Of a stretch of DNA of 64,000 bases, positions 1 through 8,831 are shown one piece after another (the stretch's first letter is position 1; each line of letters begins with the position of its first letter). The DNA lies in contig NZ_JAFFSX010000018.1 in the NCBI RefSeq assembly GCF_017948485.1, positions 62,001-126,000 of the forward strand, in the 5' to 3' direction. A model generated the notes under the pieces. It made no database searches, was not told where the DNA came from, and saw nothing but the letters and a program-made list of their open reading frames with translations. The translations under genes were made by a program, and so were the position numbers. This stretch comes from Streptomyces sp. GESEQ-35 (GTDB lineage: Bacteria; Actinomycetota; Actinomycetes; Streptomycetales; Streptomycetaceae).

Positions 1-1833
1 CTGCACGGCGGCGAGTTGAGCCGGGTCTCCGCCGCTGGTGAGCCGGGTGAGGGTGCCCTGGATTTCCTGGATGCGGCGGTCCACGGCGCGGCGGCGGACC
101 ATGACGAGCTGGTCGCCGGCGTACATCTCGTCGACCGTGCGCCGCATGATCGCTTCCACGGCCAGTTCCGTGACCATCGCACGGACCGCGTCGTCCGGGG
201 CCGCCTCGCGGACGCGGATCAGATACTCCTGGGGGTCCGATACGCCGTACTCCGCGCCGCCCGCGTCCATGACGGTCTGGCGTACGGCGGCGTAGGGCGG
301 GGCGGTGAACTCGTCCACGCCGTAGGCGTCGAAGGCCGGGGAGACCAGCTCCGGGCGCTGGAGGGCGAGTTTCAGCAGCTCGCGTTCGGTGGCGTACACC
401 GGGTTGCGGAGGTTCAGTGCCGGGCCGGCCGGGGCGCGGACCGTGTCGTACGTCTGCGTCGGCTGCTGTCGGCTCGGTGCCGGGCCCTTGCCGCCACGGT
501 CCCGCGCCCAACGCGCCAGCTGGGCGACCCGCTTGACCACGAACTGTGTGTCGAGGATGCCGAGCATGCCGGCGAGCTGGACGGCGACCTCGTGCTGGGC
601 GCCGGTGTTCTTGATGCGGGCGACGATCGGGGCCGCCTCGTCCAGAGCGGCGGCGCGACCCGCGGGGGTGTCGAGGTCGTAGCGGACGACGATCTGGCGG
701 AGCGCGAACTCGAAGAGCGGGGTGCGGGGTTCGACCAGGTCGGCGACCGCCTCGTCACCCTTCGCGAGGCGCAGCTCGCAGGGATCCATGTTGTCCGGCG
801 CGATCGCGATGTACGTCTCGGCGGCGAACTTCTGGTCGTCCTCGAAAGCGCGCAGGGCCGCCTTCTGGCCGGCCGCGTCGCCGTCGAAGGTGAAGATCAC
901 GCGGGCGCTGCCGTTGTCCATCAGCAGCCGACGGAGGATCTTGATGTGGTCGCCGCCGAAGGCCGTACCGCAGGTGGCGATGGCTGTGGTGACTCCGGCG
1001 AGGTGGCAGGCCATGACGTCCGTGTAGCCCTCGACCACCACCGCGCGGCTGGACTTCGCGATGTCCTTCTTCGCGAGGTCGATGCCGTACAGCACCTGGG
1101 ACTTCCGGTAGATCGCCGTGTCGGGGGTGTTGAGGTACTTGGGGCCGTTGTCCGATTCGTACAGCTTGCGGGCGCCGAAGCCCACCACCTCGCCGCCGAT
1201 GTCGCGGATCGGCCACATCAGGCGGCCGCGGAAGCGGTCGATGGGGCCGCGGCGGCCCTCCTGGGAGAGGCCGGACAGGAGGAGTTCCTTGTCGGTGAAG
1301 CCCTTGCCGCGGAGGTAGCGGGTGAGGTGGTCCCAGCCCTGGGGGCTGTAGCCGACGGAGAAGTGCTCGGCGGCCGACTGGTCGAAGCCGCGCTCGGCGA
1401 GGAACTTGCGCCCGGCGTCGGCCTCCGGGCTGGTGGCCAGCTGCTCCACGTACCACTGGGCGGCGATCTTGTGGGCCTCGACCAGACGGATGCGTTCGCC
1501 GCGCTGGTGGGCCGGGTTGTACCCGCCCTCCTCGTAGCGCAGGGTGATGCCGGCCTGGCCGGCGAGGCGCTCGACCGACTCCGAGAAGGTGAGGTGGTCG
1601 ACCTTCATCACGAACGTGATGGTGTCGCCGCCCTCCTGGCAACCGAAGCAGTGGAAGAGTCCCTTGCTCGGGCTGACCTGGAAGGACGGCGACTTCTCGT
1701 CATGGAAGGGGCAGAGACCCTTGAGGTTTCCGCCGCCCGCGTTGCGCAGCTGGAGGTACTCGGACACGACGGCGTCGATCGGGACCGCGTCCCGTACCGC
1801 CTTCACGTCCTCGTCGTTGATCCGTCCTGCCAC
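1..1833 (-). CDS. dnaG: DNA primase DnaG (C-terminus cut by window edge)
   Basis: Synthesises RNA primers on the lagging strand at the replication fork. The frame is open from a GTG at 1833 to the window edge, giving 611 residues; actinobacterial DnaG is usually about 630-640, so only the last few dozen residues are missing. The N-terminal CHC2 zinc finger is visible at C41, H44, C62 and C65. The TOPRIM catalytic core follows, with VEGYTD near residue 268 and the acidic FDGDAAG motif near 315. The C-terminal DnaB-binding region is present in part. The flavoprotein gene ends 29 bp upstream of its start. A long open frame on the opposite strand (16-2067) is a high-GC shadow. Identification is secure. 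Confidence 0.96.
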   Translation of the reverse strand, partial: MAGRINDEDVKAVRDAVPIDAVVSEYLQLRNAGGGNLKGLCPFHDEKSPSFQVSPSKGLFHCFGCQEGGDTITFVMKVDHLTFSESVERLAGQAGITLRYEEGGYNPAHQRGERIRLVEAHKIAAQWYVEQLATSPEADAGRKFLAERGFDQSAAEHFSVGYSPQGWDHLTRYLRGKGFTDKELLLSGLSQEGRRGPIDRFRGRLMWPIRDIGGEVVGFGARKLYESDNGPKYLNTPDTAIYRKSQVLYGIDLAKKDIAKSSRAVVVEGYTDVMACHLAGVTTAIATCGTAFGGDHIKILRRLLMDNGSARVIFTFDGDAAGQKAALRAFEDDQKFAAETYIAIAPDNMDPCELRLAKGDEAVADLVEPRTPLFEFALRQIVVRYDLDTPAGRAAALDEAAPIVARIKNTGAQHEVAVQLAGMLGILDTQFVVKRVAQLARWARDRGGKGPAPSRQQPTQTYDTVRAPAGPALNLRNPVYATERELLKLALQRPELVSPAFDAYGVDEFTAPPYAAVRQTVMDAGGAEYGVSDPQEYLIRVREAAPDDAVRAMVTELAVEAIMRRTVDEMYAGDQLVMVRRRAVDRRIQEIQGTLTRLTSGGDPAQLAAVQ

Positions 1834-1862
1834 GAGGTGAGTCTACGGTGGTGCGCCGACAC

Positions 1863-3125
1863 TCAAGGGACGAGGTTTTCGAGTGGAACGTGTGGATCCG
1901 CCAGTGCATCGGTGTCTACCCGGGCCCTGGACCGGATCAGCCGCTGGATCGGCTCTGTGACGTCCCACACATTCACGTTCATCCCGGCGAGCACGCGGTT
2001 GTCCTTCATCCAGAACGCGATGAATTCACGCTTCCCGGCGTCCCCCCGGATCACCACTTCGTCGTAGGAGCCCGGGGGCGCCCAGCCGGAGTACTCCATC
2101 CCCAGGTCGTACTGATCGGAGAAGAAATAGGGCACACGGTCGTACGTGACGTCCCGTCCGAGCATGGCGCGGGCCGCCGCCGGGCCGCCGTTGAGGGCGT
2201 TGGCCCAGTGCTCGACGCGCAGCCGGGTGTCGAAGAGGACGTGGTGGAAGGCGGCGACGTCGCCGGCGGCGTGGATGTCGGGGTCGGAGGTGCGCAACTG
2301 TGCGTCCACCGCTACGCCGCCGCCGTGGGCGCGGTCGACGAGCTCCAGGCCCGCGGCCTCGGCGAGGCCGACGCGGGGGGCCGCGCCGATCGCCGCGAGG
2401 ACGTCGTGCGCGAGGTGCTCCTCGCCGTCGTCGGTATGGGCGGCGAGGACCATGCCGTCCTGGCCGGTGATCTCCGTCAGCCGGGCGCCGAAGTGGAAGC
2501 GGACGCCGTGCTCGCGGTGCAGCTCGGCGAAGAGGTTGCCGAGTTCGGGGCCGAGGACGCCGTGCAGCGGGGTCGGTTCCGGCTCCACGACGGTGACCTC
2601 GGCGCCGTACTCGCGGGCCGCCGCCGCGACCTCCAGACCGATCCAGCCACCGCCGGCGATGACGAGGTGGCCGTTGTCACGGCCCAGAGAGGTCAGGACG
2701 CCCTTGAGGCGTTCGGCGTGGGCGAGGCGGCGCAGGTGGTGCACGCCCACGAGGTCCGTGCCGGGGATGTCCAGGCGGCGGGGTTCGGCGCCGGTCGCGA
2801 GGAGCAGCTTGTCGTAGCGGATGACGGTGCCGTCGCCGAGGCGGACCGTCTTGGACGCACGGTTGAGCGCGACGACCGGCAGGCCGAGGTGCAGCTCGAT
2901 GTCGTTGCGGGCGTACCAGGCGGGCTCGTGCACGAAGACGCTGTCGCGCTCCTCCTTGCCGAGCAGATAGCCCTTGGAGAGCGGCGGGCGCTCGTACGGG
3001 TGATCGCGTTCGTCGCAGATCAGTATCACGCGGCCGTGGAAGCCCTCCGCGCGGAGTGTCTCGGCCGCCTTGGCGCCGGCCAGTCCACCTCCGACGATGA
3101 CGAATGTCTGATCCGCGTCGACCAC
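1863..3125 (-). CDS. NAD(P)/FAD-dependent ferredoxin reductase-like oxidoreductase
   Basis: A 420-residue two-dinucleotide-binding flavoprotein of the rubredoxin/ferredoxin reductase type. It probably passes electrons from NAD(P)H to a small iron-sulfur protein in the cytoplasm; the partner is unknown. The FAD motif VGGGLAGAKAAETL lies at the N-terminus. A second Rossmann motif, IAGGGWIGLEVA, lies near residue 150 for NAD(P)H, and AAGDVAAF near 270 contacts FAD. The C-terminal 80 residues fit the reductase C domain. The GTG at 3125 is chosen because AGGAGG lies 7 bp upstream; the open frame extends 20 codons further through a proline-rich stretch with no ribosome site. It precedes dnaG by 29 bp and may be co-transcribed with it. 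Confidence 0.88.
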   Translation of the reverse strand: MVDADQTFVIVGGGLAGAKAAETLRAEGFHGRVILICDERDHPYERPPLSKGYLLGKEERDSVFVHEPAWYARNDIELHLGLPVVALNRASKTVRLGDGTVIRYDKLLLATGAEPRRLDIPGTDLVGVHHLRRLAHAERLKGVLTSLGRDNGHLVIAGGGWIGLEVAAAAREYGAEVTVVEPEPTPLHGVLGPELGNLFAELHREHGVRFHFGARLTEITGQDGMVLAAHTDDGEEHLAHDVLAAIGAAPRVGLAEAAGLELVDRAHGGGVAVDAQLRTSDPDIHAAGDVAAFHHVLFDTRLRVEHWANALNGGPAAARAMLGRDVTYDRVPYFFSDQYDLGMEYSGWAPPGSYDEVVIRGDAGKREFIAFWMKDNRVLAGMNVNVWDVTEPIQRLIRSRARVDTDALADPHVPLENLVP

Positions 3126-3271
3126 TTGATGCCTCCTCGGGGGTCTGGGGGGTGGCCCCCAGTTGAACACTGCAGGTGCCGCCACATGTGAGCGTCCCGC
3201 ACGCAGCGTGATGGGGGAAGAGGGAGTGGCCCGATCAGGCCACGGAGGGTCACGTTCGGGCTTGTTTCACT

Positions 3272-4525
3272 TCACAGGCGGCCCGTGAGCCGCTCGTGCA
3301 ACGAACGCGCCGACGCGTCCGTGAGTGACGCGATCTGGTCGACGATCACGCGTTTGCGGGCGCGGTCGTCGGGCGCCCGGTCGAACAGGGCGCGGAACTG
3401 GGGGTCGAGGCCGTCGGGCGCGCGGACGGTGAGCGCGTCGGCGAGTTCCGCGACCACGATGCGCTGGTCGGCGCGGAGACGTTCCTGTTCGGCGCGCTGC
3501 ATGACGTACCGGTCGGCGACCGCCTTCAGGACGGCACATTCGAGGCGGACCTCGCGCGGTACGCGGAGTTCGGCGGCGTATCTCGTGAGGCGGCCGGTGC
3601 CGTACGCCGCGCGCGTGGCGGCCTCGGCGCCGAGGCAGAAGCGGCCGATGAGCTGGCTGGTGGCGTCCTTGAGGCGGGCCTGGGCGACCGCCGTGCCGTC
3701 GTAGCCGTGCGGCCACCACTCCTCGTCGAGGAGACGGTCGAGGGCCTCGGCGAGTTCGGCGGGGTCGGTGTCCGCGGGGACGTAGCGGCCGATGGCGACC
3801 GAGAAGACCGACTGTCGTTCCGGTTCTGCGTGCAGGCAGTTGGGGTCGATGTGGCCGGCGTGCAGGCCGTCCTCGACGTCGTGCACCGAGTAGGCCACGT
3901 CGTCGGACCAGTCCATGACCTGGGCCTCGAAGCAGATGCGGGGGCCGGGGGCGTCCTTGCGGAACCAGTCGAAGACCGGGCGGTCGTCCTCGTAGACGCC
4001 GAACTTCGGGGACTTGGGGTCGGTGGGGTGCCCGCCGCGGGGCCAGGGGTATTTGGTGGCCGCGTCGAGGGCGGCTCGGGTGAGGTTGAGGCCGACGGAG
4101 CCCTCCGGGGTGAACCGTTTGGGTTCGATGCGGGTGAGGAGTCTCAGCGACTGGGCGTTGCCCTCGAAGCCGCCGCAGTCCTCGGCGAATTCGTTGAGCG
4201 CCTGTTCGCCGTTGTGGCCGAACGGGGGGTGGCCGAGGTCGTGGGAGAGACAGGCGGCTTCGACGAGGTCGGGGTCGCAGCCGAGGGCTGCGCCTAGTTC
4301 GCGGCCTACCTGGGCGCACTCCAGGGAGTGGGTGAGGCGGGTGCGGGGACTGGCGTCCCAGACCTGGCTGCTTGTGCCTGGGGTGACGACCTGGGTTTTG
4401 CCGGCGAGCCTTCGCAGGGCGGAAGAGTGGAGGATGCGGGCTCGGTCGCGTTGGAAGGCGGTTCGGCCGGGGCGCTTGTCCGGCTCGGGGGCCCAGCGTT
4501 CGCTTGACTGCAGGTCGTACGGCAT
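3272..4525 (-). CDS. dgt: Deoxyguanosinetriphosphate triphosphohydrolase-like protein
   Basis: Hydrolyses dNTPs, classically dGTP, to the deoxynucleoside plus tripolyphosphate, and so helps control dNTP pools. The 417-residue product shows the HD-domain metal motif SHDLGHPPFGHNGE near residue 93, an upstream histidine in THSLECAQVGRELG, and the N-terminal DRARILHSSALRRLAGKTQV stretch typical of the bacterial dGTPase type-2 family. Position next to dnaG is common in actinobacteria and fits a replication-linked role. No good ribosome site precedes the ATG at 4525, so a leaderless start is possible. Substrate preference cannot be read from sequence. Confidence 0.93.
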   Translation of the reverse strand: MPYDLQSSERWAPEPDKRPGRTAFQRDRARILHSSALRRLAGKTQVVTPGTSSQVWDASPRTRLTHSLECAQVGRELGAALGCDPDLVEAACLSHDLGHPPFGHNGEQALNEFAEDCGGFEGNAQSLRLLTRIEPKRFTPEGSVGLNLTRAALDAATKYPWPRGGHPTDPKSPKFGVYEDDRPVFDWFRKDAPGPRICFEAQVMDWSDDVAYSVHDVEDGLHAGHIDPNCLHAEPERQSVFSVAIGRYVPADTDPAELAEALDRLLDEEWWPHGYDGTAVAQARLKDATSQLIGRFCLGAEAATRAAYGTGRLTRYAAELRVPREVRLECAVLKAVADRYVMQRAEQERLRADQRIVVAELADALTVRAPDGLDPQFRALFDRAPDDRARKRVIVDQIASLTDASARSLHERLTGRL

Positions 4526-4586
4526 GTCTCGACACTACGGGCAGGGGGTGACAAAGGGAGTGCGCCTTTGCGTCTGCCGGGTTCTG

Positions 4587-5477
4587 TTATCGGGCGAGTG
4601 CGGGTTGTGGGTGGCTTGTCGCGCAGTTCCCCGCGCCCCTGAGGTCGGGACGTGCTGCCGGGGTTGCCAGGGACTGGTCGTAGCGGTGCAGGACCAGGCG
4701 GGCCATCGCCGGGTGGGTGCCCAGCGGGGCCGAGGCTATCCACGGGGCCGCCTCCGCGCACTGGGTGGCGAAGTAGCCGGGGGCCGTGAAGTAGGAGGCC
4801 ATGGCTATGTTGCGGCAGCCGCGGGCGGCGAGGGTGCGCAGGGCTTCCTGGACCGTGGGCTTCGCTGCCGACGCGTAGGCGGGGATCACCGGTACGCCCA
4901 GGCGGTCGGAGAGGAGCTGTGCCGTGCGGCCGGTGTCTGTCGCCGACTCGGGGTCCCGGGAGCCTGCCGCGGCCAGGACCACTCCACGCCCGTCCGCTCT
5001 CTTGCGCCAGCCCGCCTCGACCAGGCGGTCGTACAGGGCGTCCACGAGGAGGGGGTGGGGGCCGAGTGCGGCGGCCACGCGGGTGCGGGCCGGGGCGGCG
5101 GCGGCCATTTCCGGGATGTCGCGCTTGACGTGGTAGCCGCGGCTGAGGAGGAGCGGTACCAGGACGGCTTCGGCGGTGCCGAGTGCGGCGAGGGTGTCGG
5201 GGAGCAGCGGCTCGTTCAGCTCGATGTGGCCCAGGTGCACGGGCAGGCCGGGGCGCAGCTCGCGGACGTGGTCGACCAGGGCGGTGACCGTGCGCAGCGT
5301 GCGCGGGTCGCGGCTGCCGTGGGCCACGAGGACCAGGGCGGGCGGCTGGGGGCGCCGCCTGCCGTCCAGCGATACGAGGCTGAGCTGGCCGGCCAGCTGG
5401 CTGGAGATCCGGTTCATGATGTGCGCCGTACTGTCGAGGGTCGTGGACTCGTCGTGAAGTGGTTTCGACGCCGTCAT
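4587..5477 (-). CDS. Sirohydrochlorin chelatase (CbiX/SirB family)
   Basis: Inserts a divalent metal (iron for siroheme, or cobalt for cobalamin) into sirohydrochlorin. The 296-residue protein has two CbiX-like halves. The first begins with LVLVAHGSRDPR (metal-binding His) and includes HIELNEPLLPDTL and VPLLLSRGYHVKRDI; the second is the weaker VVLAAAGSRDPES repeat. Nearby nitrate and nitrite reductase genes suggest that it supplies siroheme to NirB. The last dozen or so residues, including GAGNCATSH, are encoded by a dispersed 42-bp repeat that overlaps the 3' end. The start is uncertain: neither ATG 5477 nor ATG 5417 has a ribosome site. Confidence 0.88.
   Translation of the reverse strand: MTASKPLHDESTTLDSTAHIMNRISSQLAGQLSLVSLDGRRRPQPPALVLVAHGSRDPRTLRTVTALVDHVRELRPGLPVHLGHIELNEPLLPDTLAALGTAEAVLVPLLLSRGYHVKRDIPEMAAAAPARTRVAAALGPHPLLVDALYDRLVEAGWRKRADGRGVVLAAAGSRDPESATDTGRTAQLLSDRLGVPVIPAYASAAKPTVQEALRTLAARGCRNIAMASYFTAPGYFATQCAEAAPWIASAPLGTHPAMARLVLHRYDQSLATPAARPDLRGAGNCATSHPQPALAR
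4599..4640 (+). repeat. 42-bp dispersed intergenic repeat, copy A
   Basis: One of three 42-bp copies in this window that begin TGCGGG and end with the identical core GCGCAGTTCCCCGCGCCCCT (core here 4621-4640). This copy overlaps the 3' end of the chelatase gene and supplies its C-terminal codons on the minus strand. The other copies are at 45212 and 50161. The element resembles a short repeat widespread in Streptomyces intergenic DNA. Confidence 0.85.
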
Positions 5478-5684
5478 GAACCGATGGTGGCGGCGGGAGG
5501 TTGCGGCCCCGTTGCGCGGGCATCACGGGTTTTTTCGGGGGGTTCACGGTGGGGTGCATGGGGTGTGTGAGCTGCCGTGACCTGCGGTTTCCGTGGGGAA
5601 GGTGAAGCTGGTCACGTGGCCAGGGCCGAACCGGAGGGGCCGACCGGACGTCTGTGAGTGTCGAGAGCCCACCGGGGAGGGACC

Positions 5685-6377
5685 GTGAGAGTGCGCCGTC
5701 TGAGACTTCGCCGGCCTCACCTGCCGCGCACCCGCACCGGGCAGCGCCGGCTGGTGCAGGCCGTGATGCTCGGGTGTGTGGTGGCGCTGCTTCCGGCGAC
5801 CTGGATGTACGTCGTGACCGGTGACCGGCTGCGGACCACGGCGGACGTGCCCCGCACCGACGTCGCGGTCGTCTTCGGCGCCGGTCTGTGGGACGGCGAG
5901 CCGTCGCCGTATCTCGCGCACCGGCTGGACGCGGCGGCCGAGCTCTACCGCGAGGGCCGGATCAAGGTCGTCCTCGTCACCGGCGACAACAGCCGCGAGG
6001 AGTACGACGAGCCCGACGCGATGCGCACCTACCTGACCCGGCAGGGCGTGCCGGACGCGCGGATCGTCAGTGACTACGCGGGCTTCGACACCTGGGACTC
6101 CTGCGTCCGCGCGAAGAAGATCTTCGGGGTGGACCGGGCCGTGCTGATCAGCCAGGGGTTCCACATCCGGCGGGCGGTCGCGCTGTGCCAGGAGGCGGGG
6201 GTGCTGTCGTACGGCGTCGGGGTGACCGACGTACATGACGCCACCTGGTACTACGGCGGTGTCCGCGAGCTGCTCGCCGCCGGGAAGGCCGCCCTGGACG
6301 CGGTGTTCGAGCCGGATCCGCGGTTCCTGGGGCCGAAGGAGCCGGGAGTGGCGCGGGCGTTGGCGGCGGAGCGCTGA
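5685..6377 (+). CDS. SanA/YdcF-like DUF218 membrane protein
   Basis: A 230-residue protein with an Arg-rich N-terminus and one membrane segment near residues 25-45, followed by a DUF218 domain on the outer face. Conserved DUF218 elements are VAVVFGAGLWDGEPS, VLVTGDNSREEYDE, SDYAGFDTWDSC and ISQGFHIRRA. SanA-type proteins are linked to envelope integrity and vancomycin exclusion in enterobacteria; the reaction is not known. The GTG at 5685 is chosen because GGGAGG lies 4 bp upstream. It is divergent from the chelatase across a 207-bp promoter region and is followed by a strong hairpin at 6545-6578. Confidence 0.82.
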   Translation: MRVRRLRLRRPHLPRTRTGQRRLVQAVMLGCVVALLPATWMYVVTGDRLRTTADVPRTDVAVVFGAGLWDGEPSPYLAHRLDAAAELYREGRIKVVLVTGDNSREEYDEPDAMRTYLTRQGVPDARIVSDYAGFDTWDSCVRAKKIFGVDRAVLISQGFHIRRAVALCQEAGVLSYGVGVTDVHDATWYYGGVRELLAAGKAALDAVFEPDPRFLGPKEPGVARALAAER

Positions 6378-6400
6378 GGAAGCGGGAGCAGGGCGTCCGG

Positions 6401-6433
6401 TTCGGGACGGATTCGGGATGGATTCGGGACGGA
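6401..6433 (+). repeat. Three tandem 11-bp repeats
   Basis: Three consecutive units of TTCGGGAYGGA (6401-6411, 6412-6422, 6423-6433), the middle one with T in place of C. They lie just after the SanA-like gene. No function is evident; replication slippage is the simplest origin. Confidence 0.8.
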
Positions 6434-6544
6434 TGATGCGCGTGGGTGACAGAGGCGTGGCTGCTGTGGATGTGCGGTGCGATGCCGTGAGAGGCCCATG
6501 ACAACCCCGTTCAGCAGGCGCCGGCCGAGACAGTCTTGTGGTGA

Positions 6545-6578
6545 CCCCGGGGGCGGGACCACTGCCCCGCCCCCGGGG
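6545..6578 (+). terminator. Hairpin terminator after SanA-like gene
   Basis: Perfect 13-bp arms, CCCCGGGGGCGGG (6545-6557) and CCCGCCCCCGGGG (6566-6578), with an 8-nt loop. Flanking GTGGT and ACCAC extend the pairing. No T-run follows, as is usual for Streptomyces terminators. It separates the SanA-like gene from nitrate reductase. Confidence 0.7.
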
Positions 6579-6626
6579 ACGTACCACTTGTGCCCCTCAC
6601 GGCAGACGGGCGGTCGCGGGGAGGTC

Positions 6627-6668
6627 GCCGTCCCGGCCGTGTAACAAAGAGCCGTCCCGGCGCGTAAC
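6627..6668 (+). promoter_or_regulatory. Tandem direct repeat with GTAAC half-sites upstream of nitrate reductase
   Basis: Two imperfect copies of GCCGTCCCGG followed by GTAACAA start at 6627 and 6651; the GTAAC words lie at 6641 and 6664, 23 bp apart. GTnAC is the strong half-site of GlnR, whose tandem sites repeat every 22 bp, so this is near but not exact. A GlnR or NnaR binding role is inferred from position before the nitrate reductase gene. Confidence 0.45.
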
Positions 6669-6679
6669 AAGGACGAAGC

Positions 6680-8824
6680 ATGCTGAATGGCATGCAGAAC
6701 TCCGTGACGCCCACGCACTGCCCGTACTGCGCCCTTCAGTGCGGGATGAATCTGACGCCGGCCCCCGACGGGACCGTCGAGGTGACGGAGCGTGCGGACT
6801 TCCCGGTGAACCGGGGCGCGCTGTGCGGCAAGGGCCGTACGGCGCCGGCGGTGCTCTCGTCAACGGTGCGTCTGACCTCCCCGTTGGTGCGCTCCGAGGG
6901 CAAGCTCGTGCCCGCCTCCTGGGACGAGGCACTGGACCGGATCGCCGAGGGGCTGTCCCGCACGCGCACGGAGCATGGTCCGGACGCGTGCGGGGTCTTC
7001 GGCGGCGGCGGGCTGACGAACGAGAAGGCGTACACGCTCGGCAAGTTCGCGCGCGTGGTGCTGGGCACCTCACAGATCGACTACAACGGCCGCTTCTGCA
7101 TGTCGTCGGCGGCGGCCGCGGGGACGAAGGCGTTCGGGCTGGACCGGGGACTGCCGTTTCCGTTGGAGGACATCCCCAGAACGGGGTGTGTGATCCTCGT
7201 CGGCTCGAACCTCGCGGAAACGATGCCGCCGTCGCTCAGGTTCTTCAACGAGCTGCGCGAGAACGGCGGCACGCTGATCGTCATCGACCCGCGCCGCACG
7301 AAGACCGCCGAGCAGGCAGACCTGCACCTGGCGCCCCGGCCGGGTACCGACCTCGCGCTGGCGCTGGGACTGCTGCACCTGGTCGTCGCCGAGGGCCGCA
7401 CGGACGAGGAGTACATCCGCGAGCGCACGTCCGGCTGGGAGGAGGCGCGGGCCGCCGCGATGGCGCACTGGCCGGAGTACGTGGAGCGGATCACCGGCGT
7501 CCACGTCCCCCAACTCCGGGAAGCCGTACGGATGTTCTGCGAGCCCGAGGCCGCGATGGTGCTCACCGCGCGCGGACCCGAGCAGCAGTCCAAGGGCACC
7601 GACACGGTGGGCGCCTGGATCAACCTGTGCCTGGCGACCGGACGGGCCGGCCGGCCGCTGTCCGGCTACGGCTGTCTGACCGGGCAGGGCAACGGACAGG
7701 GCGGGCGCGAACACGGCCAGAAGGCCGACCAGCTGCCGGGCTACCGCAAGCTGACCGACCCGGCGGCCCGCCGGCATGTGGCGGAGGTGTGGGGCGTGGA
7801 CCCGGACTCGCTGCCGGGGCCGGGGCGGAGTGCGTACGAGTTGCTGGACGCGCTGGGTACGGATATTCGGGCGTTGTTGCTGATGGCCTCCAACCCGGTG
7901 GTGTCGGCGCCGCGCGCCGGGCACATCGAGGAGCGCATCAAGTCCCTTGATTTCCTTGCCGTGTGCGATGTCGTGCTGTCGGAGACGGCGGCGCTGGCGG
8001 ACGTCGTCCTCCCGGTCACCCAGTGGGCGGAGGAGACGGGGACCATGACCAATCTGGAGGGCCGCGTCCTGCTGCGCCGGCAGGCGATCACCCCGCCCGA
8101 GGGCATCCGCAGCGACCTCGACGTCATGCACGAACTGGCCGACCGGCTCGGCGTGGAGAAGGGCTTCCCGACCGACGCCGAGGAGGTCTTCGAGGAGTTG
8201 CGCCGGGCGAGCGCGGGCGGGCCCGCGGACTATTCCGGGATCACCTATCGCAGGCTGGTGGAGGAGAACGGGGTGTTCTGGCCGTGTCCGACGCCGGCGG
8301 CTGACCCCGGGGACGGTGAGGACGAGTCGCTCGACGCACGGGACGACGAGACGGGCGTCCACCCCGGCACCCCCCGCCTGTTCCTCGACCGCTTCGCCAC
8401 GGAGGACGGCCGCGCCCGCTTCGTCCCCGTCTCGCACCGGGCGACCGCGGAGGAGCCGGACGACGAGTACCCGGTGTTCCTGACGACCGGCCGGGTCGTC
8501 GCCCAGTACCAGTCCGGCGCCCAGACCCGGCGCGTGGACGAGCTGAACGCCGCCGCGCCGGGCCCGTTCGTGGAGCTGCACCCGCGACTGGCCGAGCGGC
8601 TCGGCGCCAAGGAGGGCGAACCCCTGGCGGTCGTGTCCCGGCGGGGACGGGCGGTGGCGCCCGCGCGGATCACGAACACGATCCGTCCGGACACCGTCTT
8701 CATGCCGTTCCACTGGTACGGCGAGGGCCGCGCCAACACCTTGACGAATCCGGCACTGGACCCGACCTCCCGCATGCCGGAGTTCAAGGCGTGTGCGGTT
8801 CGCTTGGAGACCGTGAAGCCGTAG
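6680..8824 (+). CDS. nasA: Assimilatory nitrate reductase catalytic subunit (molybdopterin oxidoreductase)
   Basis: Reduces nitrate to nitrite in the cytoplasm for nitrogen assimilation, using bis-MGD molybdenum and one [4Fe-4S] cluster. The 714-residue protein starts with the cluster ligands C14, C17, C21 and C49. The molybdopterin domain follows (NGRFCMSSAAAAGTKAFGLD, GSNLAETMPP, IDPRRTKTA, TGQGNGQGGREHG), then a C-terminal molydopterin dinucleotide-binding domain (LTTGRVVAQYQSG). It lacks the extra C-terminal [2Fe-2S] domain of enterobacterial NasA and is close in length to the ferredoxin-dependent NarB type. AAGGACG lies 4 bp before the ATG. Its product is the substrate for NirBD about 8 kb away, which lies in a separate operon. 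Confidence 0.92.
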   Translation: MLNGMQNSVTPTHCPYCALQCGMNLTPAPDGTVEVTERADFPVNRGALCGKGRTAPAVLSSTVRLTSPLVRSEGKLVPASWDEALDRIAEGLSRTRTEHGPDACGVFGGGGLTNEKAYTLGKFARVVLGTSQIDYNGRFCMSSAAAAGTKAFGLDRGLPFPLEDIPRTGCVILVGSNLAETMPPSLRFFNELRENGGTLIVIDPRRTKTAEQADLHLAPRPGTDLALALGLLHLVVAEGRTDEEYIRERTSGWEEARAAAMAHWPEYVERITGVHVPQLREAVRMFCEPEAAMVLTARGPEQQSKGTDTVGAWINLCLATGRAGRPLSGYGCLTGQGNGQGGREHGQKADQLPGYRKLTDPAARRHVAEVWGVDPDSLPGPGRSAYELLDALGTDIRALLLMASNPVVSAPRAGHIEERIKSLDFLAVCDVVLSETAALADVVLPVTQWAEETGTMTNLEGRVLLRRQAITPPEGIRSDLDVMHELADRLGVEKGFPTDAEEVFEELRRASAGGPADYSGITYRRLVEENGVFWPCPTPAADPGDGEDESLDARDDETGVHPGTPRLFLDRFATEDGRARFVPVSHRATAEEPDDEYPVFLTTGRVVAQYQSGAQTRRVDELNAAAPGPFVELHPRLAERLGAKEGEPLAVVSRRGRAVAPARITNTIRPDTVFMPFHWYGEGRANTLTNPALDPTSRMPEFKACAVRLETVKP

Positions 8825-8831
8825 CGCCGGT

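Larger units (their letters stand above)
6378..6679. other. Intergenic region before nitrate reductase
   Basis: This 302-bp stretch has no convincing gene. It holds three tandem 11-bp units (6401-6433), a 13-bp-arm hairpin (6545-6578), and two imperfect direct repeats, each ending in GTAAC (6627-6668), just before the nitrate reductase start. Confidence 0.7.

Noticed and set aside
16..2067. Long open frame of 683 codons on the + strand opposite dnaG
   Set aside because: DnaG on the minus strand has all family motifs; the antisense frame is kept open by GC-rich third positions and has no recognisable protein features.
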